The notes under the pieces are model-generated. The model saw only the letters and a program-made list of their open reading frames with translations, had not been told where the DNA came from and made no database searches. The position numbers were made by a program, and so were the translations under genes. Below are positions 51,979 through 60,450 of a stretch of DNA of 64,000 nt, in pieces. This DNA comes from Phytopseudomonas seleniipraecipitans (GTDB lineage: Bacteria > Pseudomonadota > Gammaproteobacteria > Pseudomonadales > Pseudomonadaceae): contig NZ_FNBM01000009.1 of assembly GCF_900102335.1 (NCBI RefSeq), forward strand, positions 124,001-188,000, written 5' to 3'. Numbering within the stretch: position 1 is the stretch's first letter; each line of letters opens with the position of its first letter.

Positions 51979-52619
51979 TTGGCATCGTCATCCCCGCCCA
52001 CAATGAAGAGCAATATCTCGACCAGTGTCTGGACGCAGCGCTGACCGCGGCTGCTCATCCCGAGCTGGATGAGCCTGTGCGCATCCTCGTGGTGCTGGAC
52101 AGCTGCAGTGACGGTTCTGCGTCAATCGCTGCCAATTACCCGGTCGATGTTTTGTCTGTATGTGCACATAACGTCGGCCTGGCGCGGGCCGCTGGGGTGG
52201 AGTGGCTGCTGTCCCATGGCGCCAGCTGGCTCGCCTGCTCCGATGCCGACAGCCGCGTCGCGCCGGACTGGTTAGTGCAACAGCGCCGTCTGAACGCCGA
52301 TATGGTGTGCGGTACGGTGCAGATCGCTGAATGGGGAGACCTCGGCGAAGCGCTGCAGGCGCGCTACCACAGCGCTTACCACGCCCGCGACGGGCATCGG
52401 CACATCCATGGTGCCAACCTGTCGTTCAGCGCCAGCGCCTATCGGCACGCCGGTGGATTCAAGATGCTGCCGGTGAACGAAGACGTTCAGCTCGTAGCGG
52501 CCTTCGAACGAATTGGCGCGCGTATCGCCTGGAGCTGTCTGCCGCAGGTGTATACCAGTGCGCGGCTTGACTGCCGCGCGCGCGGCGGCTTCGGCGATTA
52601 CCTGAAATCATTGCTCTAG
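51975..52619 (+). CDS. Family 2 glycosyltransferase (cassette gene 4)
   Basis: A 214-residue GT-A fold glycosyltransferase: IGIVIPAHNEEQYLDQCLDA at the N-terminus, VVLDSCSDGSA, and the metal-binding DAD at residues 90-92 (ACSDADSRV), followed by GANLSFSASAYRHAGGF and NEDVQL, which replaces the ED of the common acceptor motif. No membrane helix is present, so it works in the cytoplasm. It begins with GTG overlapping the methyltransferase stop (GTGA). It is the last gene of the ten-gene run; 163 bases without a gene follow. Confidence 0.87.
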   Translation: MIGIVIPAHNEEQYLDQCLDAALTAAAHPELDEPVRILVVLDSCSDGSASIAANYPVDVLSVCAHNVGLARAAGVEWLLSHGASWLACSDADSRVAPDWLVQQRRLNADMVCGTVQIAEWGDLGEALQARYHSAYHARDGHRHIHGANLSFSASAYRHAGGFKMLPVNEDVQLVAAFERIGARIAWSCLPQVYTSARLDCRARGGFGDYLKSLL

Positions 52620-52782
52620 CAGGCGTAAATGCTGCCCTCACGCAGCGCCTACACCGTAAAAACCTTGAACCGCCGCCCTGCCCGTCCAGTCGGAATTTAA
52701 CGATGCCTGGAACACCGATGGCTGCCCCACGCAGCCACCAGGCGCCTCGCTGAACCACCTTGACCACCGACCGGAGGACAGA

Positions 52783-53196
52783 ATGAAAGTCAGCGATATC
52801 ATGACTCGCGGCGTACAGACCATTACCCCGTCGCAAACCATCCACGAAGCGGCGGCAATGATGGCGCGCATCGACTGCGGCGCCCTGCTGGTCAATCAGG
52901 ACGATCGGCTGATCGGCATGATCACCGACCGTGACATCACCATCCGCGCCGTGGCCACCGGCATGCCCGGTGAAACGCCGATCTCTGAAGTGATGAGCGG
53001 CGAAATCCGCTACTGCTTTGAGGATGAAGACGTCGAGCACGTGGCACGCAACATGGGTGAGAACCTGGTGCGGCGCCTGCCCGTGCTCAGCCGCGACAAG
53101 CGACTGGTAGGCGTGGTGTCGCTGGGCAATATCGCCCAGGGCGGCGACAGTGACGCCAGCATGGCGCTGCTGCGCCGCGTCACCGAGGCGCACTGA
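52783..53196 (+). CDS. CBS-domain pair protein
   Basis: A 137-residue protein made of two CBS repeats (MKVSDIMTRGVQTITPSQTI with DRLIGMITDRDITIRAVATG, then ISEVMSGEIRYCFEDEDVEH with VGVVSLGNIAQGG). CBS pairs bind adenine nucleotides such as AMP, ATP or SAM and sense energy state. No other domain is attached. GGAGGACAG precedes the ATG. It stands alone between the two coupled gene runs and may signal energy or stress state, but no target is visible. Confidence 0.92.
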   Translation: MKVSDIMTRGVQTITPSQTIHEAAAMMARIDCGALLVNQDDRLIGMITDRDITIRAVATGMPGETPISEVMSGEIRYCFEDEDVEHVARNMGENLVRRLPVLSRDKRLVGVVSLGNIAQGGDSDASMALLRRVTEAH

Positions 53197-53199
53197 GCC

Positions 53200-53298
53200 A
53201 TGCCGATACAGGCGACGCGCAAGCAGGCGGCCCGCTATGGGTTTGCCTGCCAGCTTGGCCTGTCATCTGCCACCGCTCGGTTCGGTGACCGCTTGTGA
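53200..53298 (+). CDS. Possible 32-residue upstream open frame coupled to DUF72 gene
   Basis: An ATG three bases after the CBS stop opens a 32-codon frame (MPIQATRKQAARYGFACQLG at its start) whose TGA overlaps the GTG start of the DUF72 gene. The arrangement would allow translational coupling, but there is no strong ribosome site and the peptide is not recognisable. It may simply be chance spacing. Confidence 0.25.
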   Translation: MPIQATRKQAARYGFACQLGLSSATARFGDRL

Positions 53299-54206
53299 GC
53301 CACATCCATATCGGTATTTCCGGCTGGCGCTATGCGCCCTGGCGGGGTGATTTCTACCCTGAAGGTTTGCGTCAGCGCGAGGAGCTGGAGTTCGCCTCAC
53401 GCGCCGTCAACAGCATCGAGATCAACGGTTCGTTCTATGCCCTGCAAACGCCAGAGCGCTATGCCGGCTGGGCGGCCGAAACGCCGGACGGCTTTCGCTT
53501 CGCGGTCAAGGCGCCACGCTATATCACCCATGTACGCCGCCTGAAAGAGGTGGCGACCCCGATCGCCAACTTCTTCGCCTCGGGCCCACTGCAACTGGGC
53601 GAAAAGCTCGGGCCGATTCTTTGGCAATTCCCGCCCAGCATGGCCTTCGACGAACAACGCTTCGGCGCATTCCTCGACCTGCTGCCGCATGACACCGAAC
53701 AGGCGCAGCGCTGCGCCCGCGAAGCTGATCGTCACGGCGAAGACAGCACCAAGGTCCCGCATCATCAGCGCTTGCGGCATGCCGTGGAAATACGCCACGA
53801 CAGCTTTCGCGACCCTGCGTTTATCAAGCTGCTACGCAAGCACAAGGTTGCCTTGGTCGTCGCCGACAGCGGCGGCAAGTGGCCCTACGCCGAAGATTTA
53901 ACCAGCGACTTCGTTTACCTGCGCCTGCACGGCAACGGCAAGCTCTACGAAAGTGGATACGACGCCGAAGCTCTGGCGCACTGGCACCAGCGCATCGCCA
54001 CCTGGAGCCGTGGCCATCAGCCCGGCGATGCCCAGCTGATCGACCCACACAAGCCACGGGCACGCGCATCGCGCGACGTGTATTGCTACTTCGACAACGA
54101 CCTCAAGGTCCGCGCGCCCTACGACGCCTATTCGCTTTTAGAGAAGTTCGACCTGGCCAGGGCGCTACCCAACGCGCCCGGCCAGTCGCCAGGAGCAGCA
54201 TCATGA
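53295..54206 (+). CDS. DUF72 family protein (YecE-like)
   Basis: A 303-residue TIM-barrel-like DUF72 protein: HIHIGISGWRYAPWRGDFYP at the N-terminus, VNSIEINGSFYALQTPERYA, FRFAVKAPRYITH, LGPILWQFPP, and C-terminal SDFVYLRLHGNGKLYESGYD with DVYCYFDNDLK. The family has no agreed function; nucleic-acid processing has been suggested because of its fold. It starts with GTG and overlaps the next gene by four bases (ATGA). Confidence 0.92.
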   Translation: MSHIHIGISGWRYAPWRGDFYPEGLRQREELEFASRAVNSIEINGSFYALQTPERYAGWAAETPDGFRFAVKAPRYITHVRRLKEVATPIANFFASGPLQLGEKLGPILWQFPPSMAFDEQRFGAFLDLLPHDTEQAQRCAREADRHGEDSTKVPHHQRLRHAVEIRHDSFRDPAFIKLLRKHKVALVVADSGGKWPYAEDLTSDFVYLRLHGNGKLYESGYDAEALAHWHQRIATWSRGHQPGDAQLIDPHKPRARASRDVYCYFDNDLKVRAPYDAYSLLEKFDLARALPNAPGQSPGAAS

Positions 54207-54982
54207 CGACTCACCAACCGGCACCAACGGAGTTGGCCGGCGCGGTCCATTCGCTGAAGATTCTCACGGTCAACACCCACAAGGGTTTCACCGCACTGAA
54301 CCGGCGCTTCATCCTGCCGGAATTGCGCGATGCCGTACGCACCCTGTCTGCGGACATGGTGTTCTTGCAGGAGGTGCATGGCACGCACCAGCACCACGCC
54401 AAGCGCTACGAAGATTGGCCGCCGACGCCGCAATACGAATTCCTCGCCGACAGCATGTGGCCGCAATTCGCCTACGGGCGCAACGCGGTTTACCCGCACG
54501 GCGATCATGGCAACGCGTTGCTGTCGAAATTCCCGATTCTGCGTCACGAGAATCTAGATATTTCCATCGGCACCCAGGAACAACGCGGGCTGCTGCATTC
54601 CGTGCTCGACGTGCCTGGGCATGCCGAAGTGCATGCCATTTGCGTGCACCTGGGGCTACGGGAAATTCACCGCAAGCAGCAACTCGGCTTGCTCTGCAAG
54701 GTGCTCGACGGCCTGCCCAGCGATGCGCCAGTGATCGTCGCCGGGGACTTCAATGATTGGCGCAAGCGCGCCGATGGGCTGCTGGCTGCCAGCGGCCTCA
54801 AGGAGGCCTTCGTCAGCGAGCACGGCGCACCTGCCAAGAGCTTCCCGGCGCGCTGGCCGCTGCTGTGCCTGGATCGCATCTACGTACGCAATGCAACCAC
54901 TCACCATCCGCAGGTGCTATCGACCCGCCCCTGGTCGCACCTGTCGGATCATGCACCGTTGGCTGTGGAGATACGGCTATGA
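54203..54982 (+). CDS. Endonuclease/exonuclease/phosphatase family protein
   Basis: A 259-residue EEP-fold hydrolase: ILTVNTHKGFTALNRRF at the start, Glu57 in MVFLQEVHGTHQHH, catalytic PVIVAGDFNDWRKRADG, and HLSDHAPLAVEIRL at the end, with the metal and catalytic residues of the family (E, D/N, H) in place. It lies directly before clsB and overlaps its start by four bases. In E. coli ybhP-clsB-ybhN have the same order, so this is the YbhP equivalent. Its natural substrate is unknown; a phosphodiester or lipid headgroup role fits the neighbours. Confidence 0.9.
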   Translation: MTTHQPAPTELAGAVHSLKILTVNTHKGFTALNRRFILPELRDAVRTLSADMVFLQEVHGTHQHHAKRYEDWPPTPQYEFLADSMWPQFAYGRNAVYPHGDHGNALLSKFPILRHENLDISIGTQEQRGLLHSVLDVPGHAEVHAICVHLGLREIHRKQQLGLLCKVLDGLPSDAPVIVAGDFNDWRKRADGLLAASGLKEAFVSEHGAPAKSFPARWPLLCLDRIYVRNATTHHPQVLSTRPWSHLSDHAPLAVEIRL

Positions 54983-56211
54983 AGTACGACTGGCGTGATG
55001 GCAACCAGGTCGATTTGCTGATCAACGGCGAGGAGTTTTTTCCCGCTGTGTTTGAAAGCATCCGCAATGCGCAACGCGAGGTGCTGCTGGAGACCTTCAT
55101 CATCTTCGAAGACAAGGTCGGCATGGAGCTGCAGCAAGCGCTGATCAGCGCGGCGCGCAACGGCGCCCGCGTGGAGATCACCGTGGATGGCTACGGCACC
55201 GCTGACCTGTCGCAGGAATATGTCGCTGCGCTGGTCGAGGCTGGCGTGCGTATTCATATGTTCGACCCTGGCAAGCGGCTGTTGGGCATGCGCACCAACC
55301 TGTTTCGCCGCCTGCATCGCAAGATCGTCGTGGTCGACAGCGAGGTCGCTTACATCGGCGGCATCAATTATGGGGTCGATCACCTGATGGAATACGGCCC
55401 AATGGCCAAGCAGGACTACGCGGTACGGGTGCGCGGGCCAATCGTCGCCGACCTGCATGCGGCCAGCGAGCGACTGCTTGAGGCCCGTGACGACCGCGAC
55501 ATCGCGCTGCGTCGCAGCAACCAGCCGACTCAGCACCGGCATGCTGGCAACAGCCGGCTGTTGATGACCATCCGCGACAATGGCGAAGACACCAACACCA
55601 TCGAACAGCATTACCTGGATGCGATCCGCAATGCCCAGCACCGTCTGGTGGTGGCCAATGCGTATTTCTTCCCGGGTTATCGCCTGCTGCGCGAACTGCG
55701 CAACGCGGCGCGTCGTGGCGTCAAGGTCACCTTGATTCTGCAAGGCCAGCCAGACATGCCGCTGGTGCGCCTGTGCTCGCGCCTGACTTACAACTACCTG
55801 CTGCGCGATGGCGTGACGATCTACGAATACTGCCAGCGCCCGCTGCACGGCAAAGTAGCGCTGGCTGACCACGAGTGGTCGACGGTGGGCTCCAGCAACC
55901 TGGACCCACTGAGCCTGTCGCTGAACCTAGAAGCCAACGTGATCATCCGCGATCCGGCACTCAACCGCCGGCTGTATGACCACCTGATGGAACTGGCCAC
56001 CGCCAGCTGCAAGTCGGTGCCGCTGAAACGAGTGATGCGCGGTTACTGGTGGCGCGCGCCGCTGATCTTCCTGTGCTTCCACTTCCTGCGGCACTTTCCG
56101 GCCATCGCCGGCTGGTTCCCCGCCCACTCGCCGCGGCTCAAGTTGCTGCAACCGAAAGTCGATGCCGCGCAATGCGGCAACTTGCAGGTCGATCAGGAGA
56201 AAGTGTCGTGA
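54979..56211 (+). CDS. clsB: Cardiolipin synthase B
   Basis: A 410-residue phospholipase D-superfamily enzyme making cardiolipin (or, with other alcohols, phosphatidylglycerol). Both HKD motifs are intact: LHRKIVVVD (His113, Lys115, Asp120) and LHGKVALAD (His290, Lys292, Asp297), each followed by the GG/GS-N motif (YIGGIN, TVGSSN). No N-terminal membrane helix is present, which distinguishes ClsB from ClsA; a hydrophobic patch (APLIFLCFHFLRHFPAIAGW) near the C-terminus may touch the membrane. ATG overlaps the previous stop (ATGA); its own stop overlaps the next GTG. Confidence 0.95.
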   Translation: MKYDWRDGNQVDLLINGEEFFPAVFESIRNAQREVLLETFIIFEDKVGMELQQALISAARNGARVEITVDGYGTADLSQEYVAALVEAGVRIHMFDPGKRLLGMRTNLFRRLHRKIVVVDSEVAYIGGINYGVDHLMEYGPMAKQDYAVRVRGPIVADLHAASERLLEARDDRDIALRRSNQPTQHRHAGNSRLLMTIRDNGEDTNTIEQHYLDAIRNAQHRLVVANAYFFPGYRLLRELRNAARRGVKVTLILQGQPDMPLVRLCSRLTYNYLLRDGVTIYEYCQRPLHGKVALADHEWSTVGSSNLDPLSLSLNLEANVIIRDPALNRRLYDHLMELATASCKSVPLKRVMRGYWWRAPLIFLCFHFLRHFPAIAGWFPAHSPRLKLLQPKVDAAQCGNLQVDQEKVS

Positions 56212-57200
56212 GCAAACCCGACGACAAGCAAGGCAAGCCGGCATGGCGCTGGGCCAAGCGGCTGTTGACCCTGTGTTTCTTCATTCTGGTGCCGGTGCTG
56301 CTGTTCATGCTGGTCAAGAACCTCGACTGGGACGAAGTCAGCAAGGCGCTGCGAGGCTACAGCAGCGGCATTCTGTTCGCTGCAATCGGCGTGACAGTAC
56401 TGAGCTATGCCGTGTATTCGAGCTTCGACCTGATCGGGCGCGCCTACACCGGGCATAAACTGCCGGCGCGGCAGATCCTGCCGCTGACCTTCGTCTGCTA
56501 CGCCTTCACCCTCAACCTCAGCTCCTGGGTTGGCGGCGTAGCCCTGCGCTATCGGCTGTACTCGCGCCTTGGGCTGAAGGTTTCAACCATCACCCGCGTG
56601 CTAAGCATGAGCCTGATCACCAACTGGCTCGGCTACATTCTGCTGGCTGGCGTGCTGTTCACCTTTGGCCTGCTGCCACTGCCGGAAGGCTGGGCAATCG
56701 GTGCTACGGGCCTGCGCATCATCGGCGTGGCGTTGCTGGTCGTGGGCATCGGTTACCTGCTGGCCTGCCAGTTTTCCAAGCGCCGTACCTGGAGCGTTCG
56801 CGGCCATGAGCTGACCCTGCCTGCGCTGCCCATGGCCCTGCTGCAGGCCGGCCTTGGTGCGCTGAACTGGTCGCTGATGGCGCTGATCATCTACCTGCTG
56901 CTGCCGGAAGAAGCCTTCTACCCGATGATTCTCGGCATTCTGATGATCAGTAGCATTGCCGGGGTGATCACCCATATCCCAGCCGGGCTGGGCGTGATCG
57001 AGGCGGTATTTATCGCCATGCTGCAGCACGAGATGTCCAAGGGCAGCATCGTCGCCGCGCTGATCGGCTACCGGGCGATCTATTTCCTGCTGCCGCTGGC
57101 GGTCGCCTGTGTGGTGTATCTGGTGTTGGAAAAGCGCGCCAAGAAGCTGCGTCAGAACAGCAATCAGGACAATTCCGCAGAAGCCAGCGATCCGGCCTGA
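56208..57200 (+). CDS. YbhN-like integral membrane protein (UPF0104/LPG synthase-type)
   Basis: A 330-residue protein with about eight membrane helices, matching the lysylphosphatidylglycerol synthase transmembrane domain family (YbhN/UPF0104): LTFVCYAFTLNLSSWVGGVA, LRYRLYSRLGLKVSTITRVL, and IPAGLGVIEAVFIAMLQHEM near the C-terminus. In this family related domains flip or transport phospholipids; here it pairs with clsB. It starts with GTG in the clsB stop (GTGA), with AGGAG eight bases upstream. Confidence 0.9.
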   Translation: MSKPDDKQGKPAWRWAKRLLTLCFFILVPVLLFMLVKNLDWDEVSKALRGYSSGILFAAIGVTVLSYAVYSSFDLIGRAYTGHKLPARQILPLTFVCYAFTLNLSSWVGGVALRYRLYSRLGLKVSTITRVLSMSLITNWLGYILLAGVLFTFGLLPLPEGWAIGATGLRIIGVALLVVGIGYLLACQFSKRRTWSVRGHELTLPALPMALLQAGLGALNWSLMALIIYLLLPEEAFYPMILGILMISSIAGVITHIPAGLGVIEAVFIAMLQHEMSKGSIVAALIGYRAIYFLLPLAVACVVYLVLEKRAKKLRQNSNQDNSAEASDPA

Positions 57201-57237
57201 CGCGCAGGATTAGCGCCTGTTCGGTGACGTCGGGTCG

Positions 57238-57675
57238 TTACCTCAGGCGCTTTTCAAAACGCACATCACCATCCGCTAGATGCCCTACGGACTGCCAGCC
57301 GAGGTGTCGGTAAAAACCACTCGCGCGGCTGGCTTCAGCGGTTTCCAACCCTATCGTCTGGTGTTTTTGGAACAGATACGCCTCCGCCTTGCCCATCAAA
57401 CTACGCCCCAGCCCATACCCCTCGAATGCAGGGAGAACAAAAACGGCGAACACGCAGCCTTCCTCGCGATAAGCCATGGAAAAACCGACGGGAACATCGT
57501 CGACCTCGGCGACCCAGGCACAGGGAGCCTCGGCAATCGCCTTTCGTATCGCTTCGGGGGTGATGCCCATTTCCGTCAACTGGGCGTGAGACAAATGGTT
57601 TTCCCGGACGCTGGTGCGAATATGAAAAATGGCATCGATATCAGCGTGATTGGCGAGCCTTATTATTATTTTCAT
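57238..57675 (-). CDS. GNAT family N-acetyltransferase
   Basis: A 145-residue Gcn5-related acetyltransferase. The acetyl-CoA motif A appears as CVFAVFVLPAFEGYGLGRSL, with helix GKAEAYLFQK following, and ASGFYRHLGWQSVG in motif B. The substrate is unknown. It converges on the YbhN-like gene with a 37-base gap. GGAGTAG before the ATG supports the start. Confidence 0.88.
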   Translation of the reverse strand: MKIIIRLANHADIDAIFHIRTSVRENHLSHAQLTEMGITPEAIRKAIAEAPCAWVAEVDDVPVGFSMAYREEGCVFAVFVLPAFEGYGLGRSLMGKAEAYLFQKHQTIGLETAEASRASGFYRHLGWQSVGHLADGDVRFEKRLR

Positions 57676-57696
57676 GACCTACTCCTGTGTATCTCG

Positions 57697-58905
57697 CTAC
57701 GGTCGCAATGCAGCGATTAACTGTGGCGAAGCCCGGTACAGCGGCACATGCCCGCGCAGCAGCACCTGCGCGGTGCGTCGATAAGCGGCGCTGTCTACCT
57801 CCAGCCGCCCCTCGCACTCGCGCGCCACCACCGTCGTGGCGAGGATACCGGCGGGGTTTTCGATGGCCACTTCGATATCGGCAAATTCGCCTGACGGCGC
57901 ATCAAGCCCCTTGGCGACCTGCCAGGCTACCGAGCCCGGAATCAACGCCGCAGCGGCCAGGCAGCAGCCGCCAGACACCGCCATCGAGGCGTGCAGCGAC
58001 TGCGGGGTGAAGTAGCGCACGGCAATGTTACCGTCGCCCTTGGGTGGCCCGACGATACAAACCTTTGGCTGGGTTTCGCTGCGTGCCAGTTCGTCGGCGC
58101 TCATCAATTCGCCGTCACGGCGGCGCAGGCCCATGCGCAGGCCGGCTGCCACCCAAACATCGCGCAGCTGGCTCATGAAGGCATGATCGCTTTGCAGCTC
58201 GGCGAGCGACTCGTGGGCGGTCTTGCCGAAATCACTGGCCAGAGCAATGACCATCGGCACTGCCACATCGACGCAGGACACCGCGCGCCCGTCGATCCGA
58301 TCGACAACCTGGCCGGTCGGCAACAACTGACCGGTCTTGGCGCCTACGGGGTGATGCAGGAACAGATCGACAGAGGGAAACTCGCCGTCGACGCCGGGAA
58401 TGGATGCACGGACCAGCGCACCATCAGCCCCACGACCGATACGCCCGGTGCTGATCACCCCGGTATTGCTGTTGCGAATGCTGATATCGGCAGTCTCGCC
58501 CGCCGCGACGCTGGCCAGCCCGACGTCCAGCGCCCAGAGCGGTAAGGCGCTGGAAAGATTGCCGCAATTGACGCTCCAATCGATGGCCGCATGATCCCCA
58601 GCCAACTGCGCCAGGGTGCTGACCAGCCGGCCAGCGCCTGCGTGCGTTTCCCAGTCGGCAAAGAACACCTTGTTGCTGGTCGGTGCGCCACGCCCCAGGC
58701 CGGTGATCTGCCGATTGCCTGGGTGCGTGCCACTCAGCGGCACGCCCATCAGATGACGCAACAGCTCTTCCCTCAATTCTGGTTCGCGCGGGGCAAAGGG
58801 CTCCCAGAGCACCAGCCCGGTTGAGGTGCCGCCGCGTACGTGATGCACGGGAAACTCGATCAACCCATCACGCAGGCGCGGCTGGAATTCGGCAGACGGC
58901 AACAT
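57697..58905 (-). CDS. PrpF-like isomerase (2-methylaconitate isomerase/oxalomesaconate tautomerase family)
   Basis: A 402-residue protein of the PrpF/GalD family, diaminopimelate-epimerase fold. Members shift double bonds in tricarboxylic acids. Two domains are visible: FPVHHVRGGTSTGLVLWEPF and SGTHPGNRQITGLGRGAPTS in the first, IDWSVNCGNLSSALPLWALD linking, and LHASMAVSGGCCLAAAALIP in the second. The family loop usually written RGGTSKG reads RGGTSTG here. Unlike prpF, it is not next to methylcitrate genes, so the substrate is open. The GNAT gene lies 21 bases downstream. Confidence 0.82.
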   Translation of the reverse strand: MLPSAEFQPRLRDGLIEFPVHHVRGGTSTGLVLWEPFAPREPELREELLRHLMGVPLSGTHPGNRQITGLGRGAPTSNKVFFADWETHAGAGRLVSTLAQLAGDHAAIDWSVNCGNLSSALPLWALDVGLASVAAGETADISIRNSNTGVISTGRIGRGADGALVRASIPGVDGEFPSVDLFLHHPVGAKTGQLLPTGQVVDRIDGRAVSCVDVAVPMVIALASDFGKTAHESLAELQSDHAFMSQLRDVWVAAGLRMGLRRRDGELMSADELARSETQPKVCIVGPPKGDGNIAVRYFTPQSLHASMAVSGGCCLAAAALIPGSVAWQVAKGLDAPSGEFADIEVAIENPAGILATTVVARECEGRLEVDSAAYRRTAQVLLRGHVPLYRASPQLIAALRP

Positions 58906-58977
58906 CGACAGGTCCTCGGGTTTGAGCGGGCGCCCATCATAACGGCATCGAACGAAACGCTCGACCGTAGACCGCCG

Positions 58978-60240
58978 TCACTCAGAAGTGCGGCGCTGCT
59001 CGGCCAGCCATTGCACGCGGCTGATCTCGAACCGCCGGGAGAACTTCATCGGGAAACAATTGCGCAATGGTTGCTCTTCGATGACCGGCGCCTGATAACG
59101 CACCCGTCGACACAGCACCTGCAGGCAGGTTTGCATGATGTCGATGGTCAACCACTCGCCCGCACAACGGTGCCCGGTGTGATGATCACCGCCGCCCTGG
59201 GAGATCAGCGTGTATGCATCGAGCGGCAGATCCACGAAGCGTGGCGGGTGGAATCGATCCGGCTCGGGCCATACCTTCGGGTCGCGGTTGCTGCCGTAGA
59301 GGTCCAGCAGCACCCGCGATCCGCGCTTGAGCTCCAGGCCCTGCCATTGGAAATCATTGACCACCCGCGCAGCGGTGAACGGGAAGAAGGCGTACAACCG
59401 CCGCACTTCCTGCACGAATGGCAGTAACAGGCGATCATCATCCTGCAGCGATTCACGCCATTGCGGATGACGCGCCAGTTCCACCAGCCCATACAGCACG
59501 AAATACGCGACCGCTACGATCGGCCGCAGCACATTGAGCAATTCCACGGCGGCGACTCTCGGCGCCAACAGTTCAGCGTTTTCTCGATAGGCCGCGATTT
59601 TCGCTGCCGGGCTATCGGCCGGTAGCAGCGTACCCCCGGCGCGACGTTGCGCCTCGATCAGTTCCGCACCCCAGCGCTCGGCCTGCTTGCGCGCGCTGCG
59701 CCCCCGAAAATGCTCCAGGCCAGCACTGCCGGCACCTTCGATCAGCGCTACCAGTTGCGCCTGGTGCCGGGCAGACAGGTGCTCCGCCGGCACCCCCGCC
59801 CAGCGGTTCACTGCCCGGTAGAGAACGCCCTGCAGCTCGCTCAGCACGTCCACCGATTCGGCGGCCACCCAGGCGTCCAGCGAATCGAGCAGCTCTTGCT
59901 CGACGCCTTCAACCAGCCGTGCAGCGGACTCGCGCGTCAGCAGTTCGATAAACAGGGCTTTGCGGTCGTGATGCGCAGGCCCGTCCATGCCCTGAATCGC
60001 GCCCGCGCCGAACAGCGTCTTGACCAGCATGCGCGGTGCCGCGCCGACGCGGCTGAGGTTGGGATTCTCGTAGAACATCGCAGCGGCGTCGTGGCCCTGC
60101 AGGCAATAAGTCCGCTGCAGCAGAATGCGGCACTGGAACACTGGGCTGCGCAGTCGGCGGCAGCGATTGCCGATGAAGCCATACCCTTCGCGGAGCAAGG
60201 CGAAGGAGCTGTCGAGGTGGGAATCTCTAGGCACAGGCAT
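58978..60240 (-). CDS. CYP152-type fatty acid peroxygenase (cytochrome P450)
   Basis: A 420-residue P450 of the CYP152 family, which uses H2O2 instead of a reductase. N-terminal SFALLREGYGFIGNRCRRLR is typical. The residue that decides product type in the family is Gln83 here (GAIQGMDGPAH); OleT-type decarboxylases have His at this place, so alpha/beta hydroxylation is more likely than alkene formation. Arg239-Pro240 (NVLRPIVA) would bind the substrate carboxylate. The heme ligand is Cys359 in GGGDHHTGHRCAGEWLTIDI. I took the ATG at 60238-60240, with GGAG 8 bases upstream; 28 further residues upstream are unlikely. Confidence 0.9.
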   Translation of the reverse strand: MPVPRDSHLDSSFALLREGYGFIGNRCRRLRSPVFQCRILLQRTYCLQGHDAAAMFYENPNLSRVGAAPRMLVKTLFGAGAIQGMDGPAHHDRKALFIELLTRESAARLVEGVEQELLDSLDAWVAAESVDVLSELQGVLYRAVNRWAGVPAEHLSARHQAQLVALIEGAGSAGLEHFRGRSARKQAERWGAELIEAQRRAGGTLLPADSPAAKIAAYRENAELLAPRVAAVELLNVLRPIVAVAYFVLYGLVELARHPQWRESLQDDDRLLLPFVQEVRRLYAFFPFTAARVVNDFQWQGLELKRGSRVLLDLYGSNRDPKVWPEPDRFHPPRFVDLPLDAYTLISQGGGDHHTGHRCAGEWLTIDIMQTCLQVLCRRVRYQAPVIEEQPLRNCFPMKFSRRFEISRVQWLAEQRRTSE

Positions 60241-60450
60241 GAGTGAGGGCTCCCTAATCGTCCATAGGTCTTTTATGGACTGACGCCCGCAGCGTGAAGT
60301 TGAAGCTGATTGGAGACCGGCCATCGCCCGCTCAGGCCTGTGCAGAGCCGTTTCGCTGGCTCAACGGTTCGCCTGAACGCTTATGGATGGCGTTGAACGT
60401 ACACCAGCAAACGACCCCGTCTGCTTAGCGGCGGGCAACGCGCAACGCGC

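Noticed and set aside
52620..52782. AlgU-type promoter before the CBS gene (GAACC...GTCGG)
   Set aside because: The -10 element does not match the TCTGA consensus; the resemblance is too weak.
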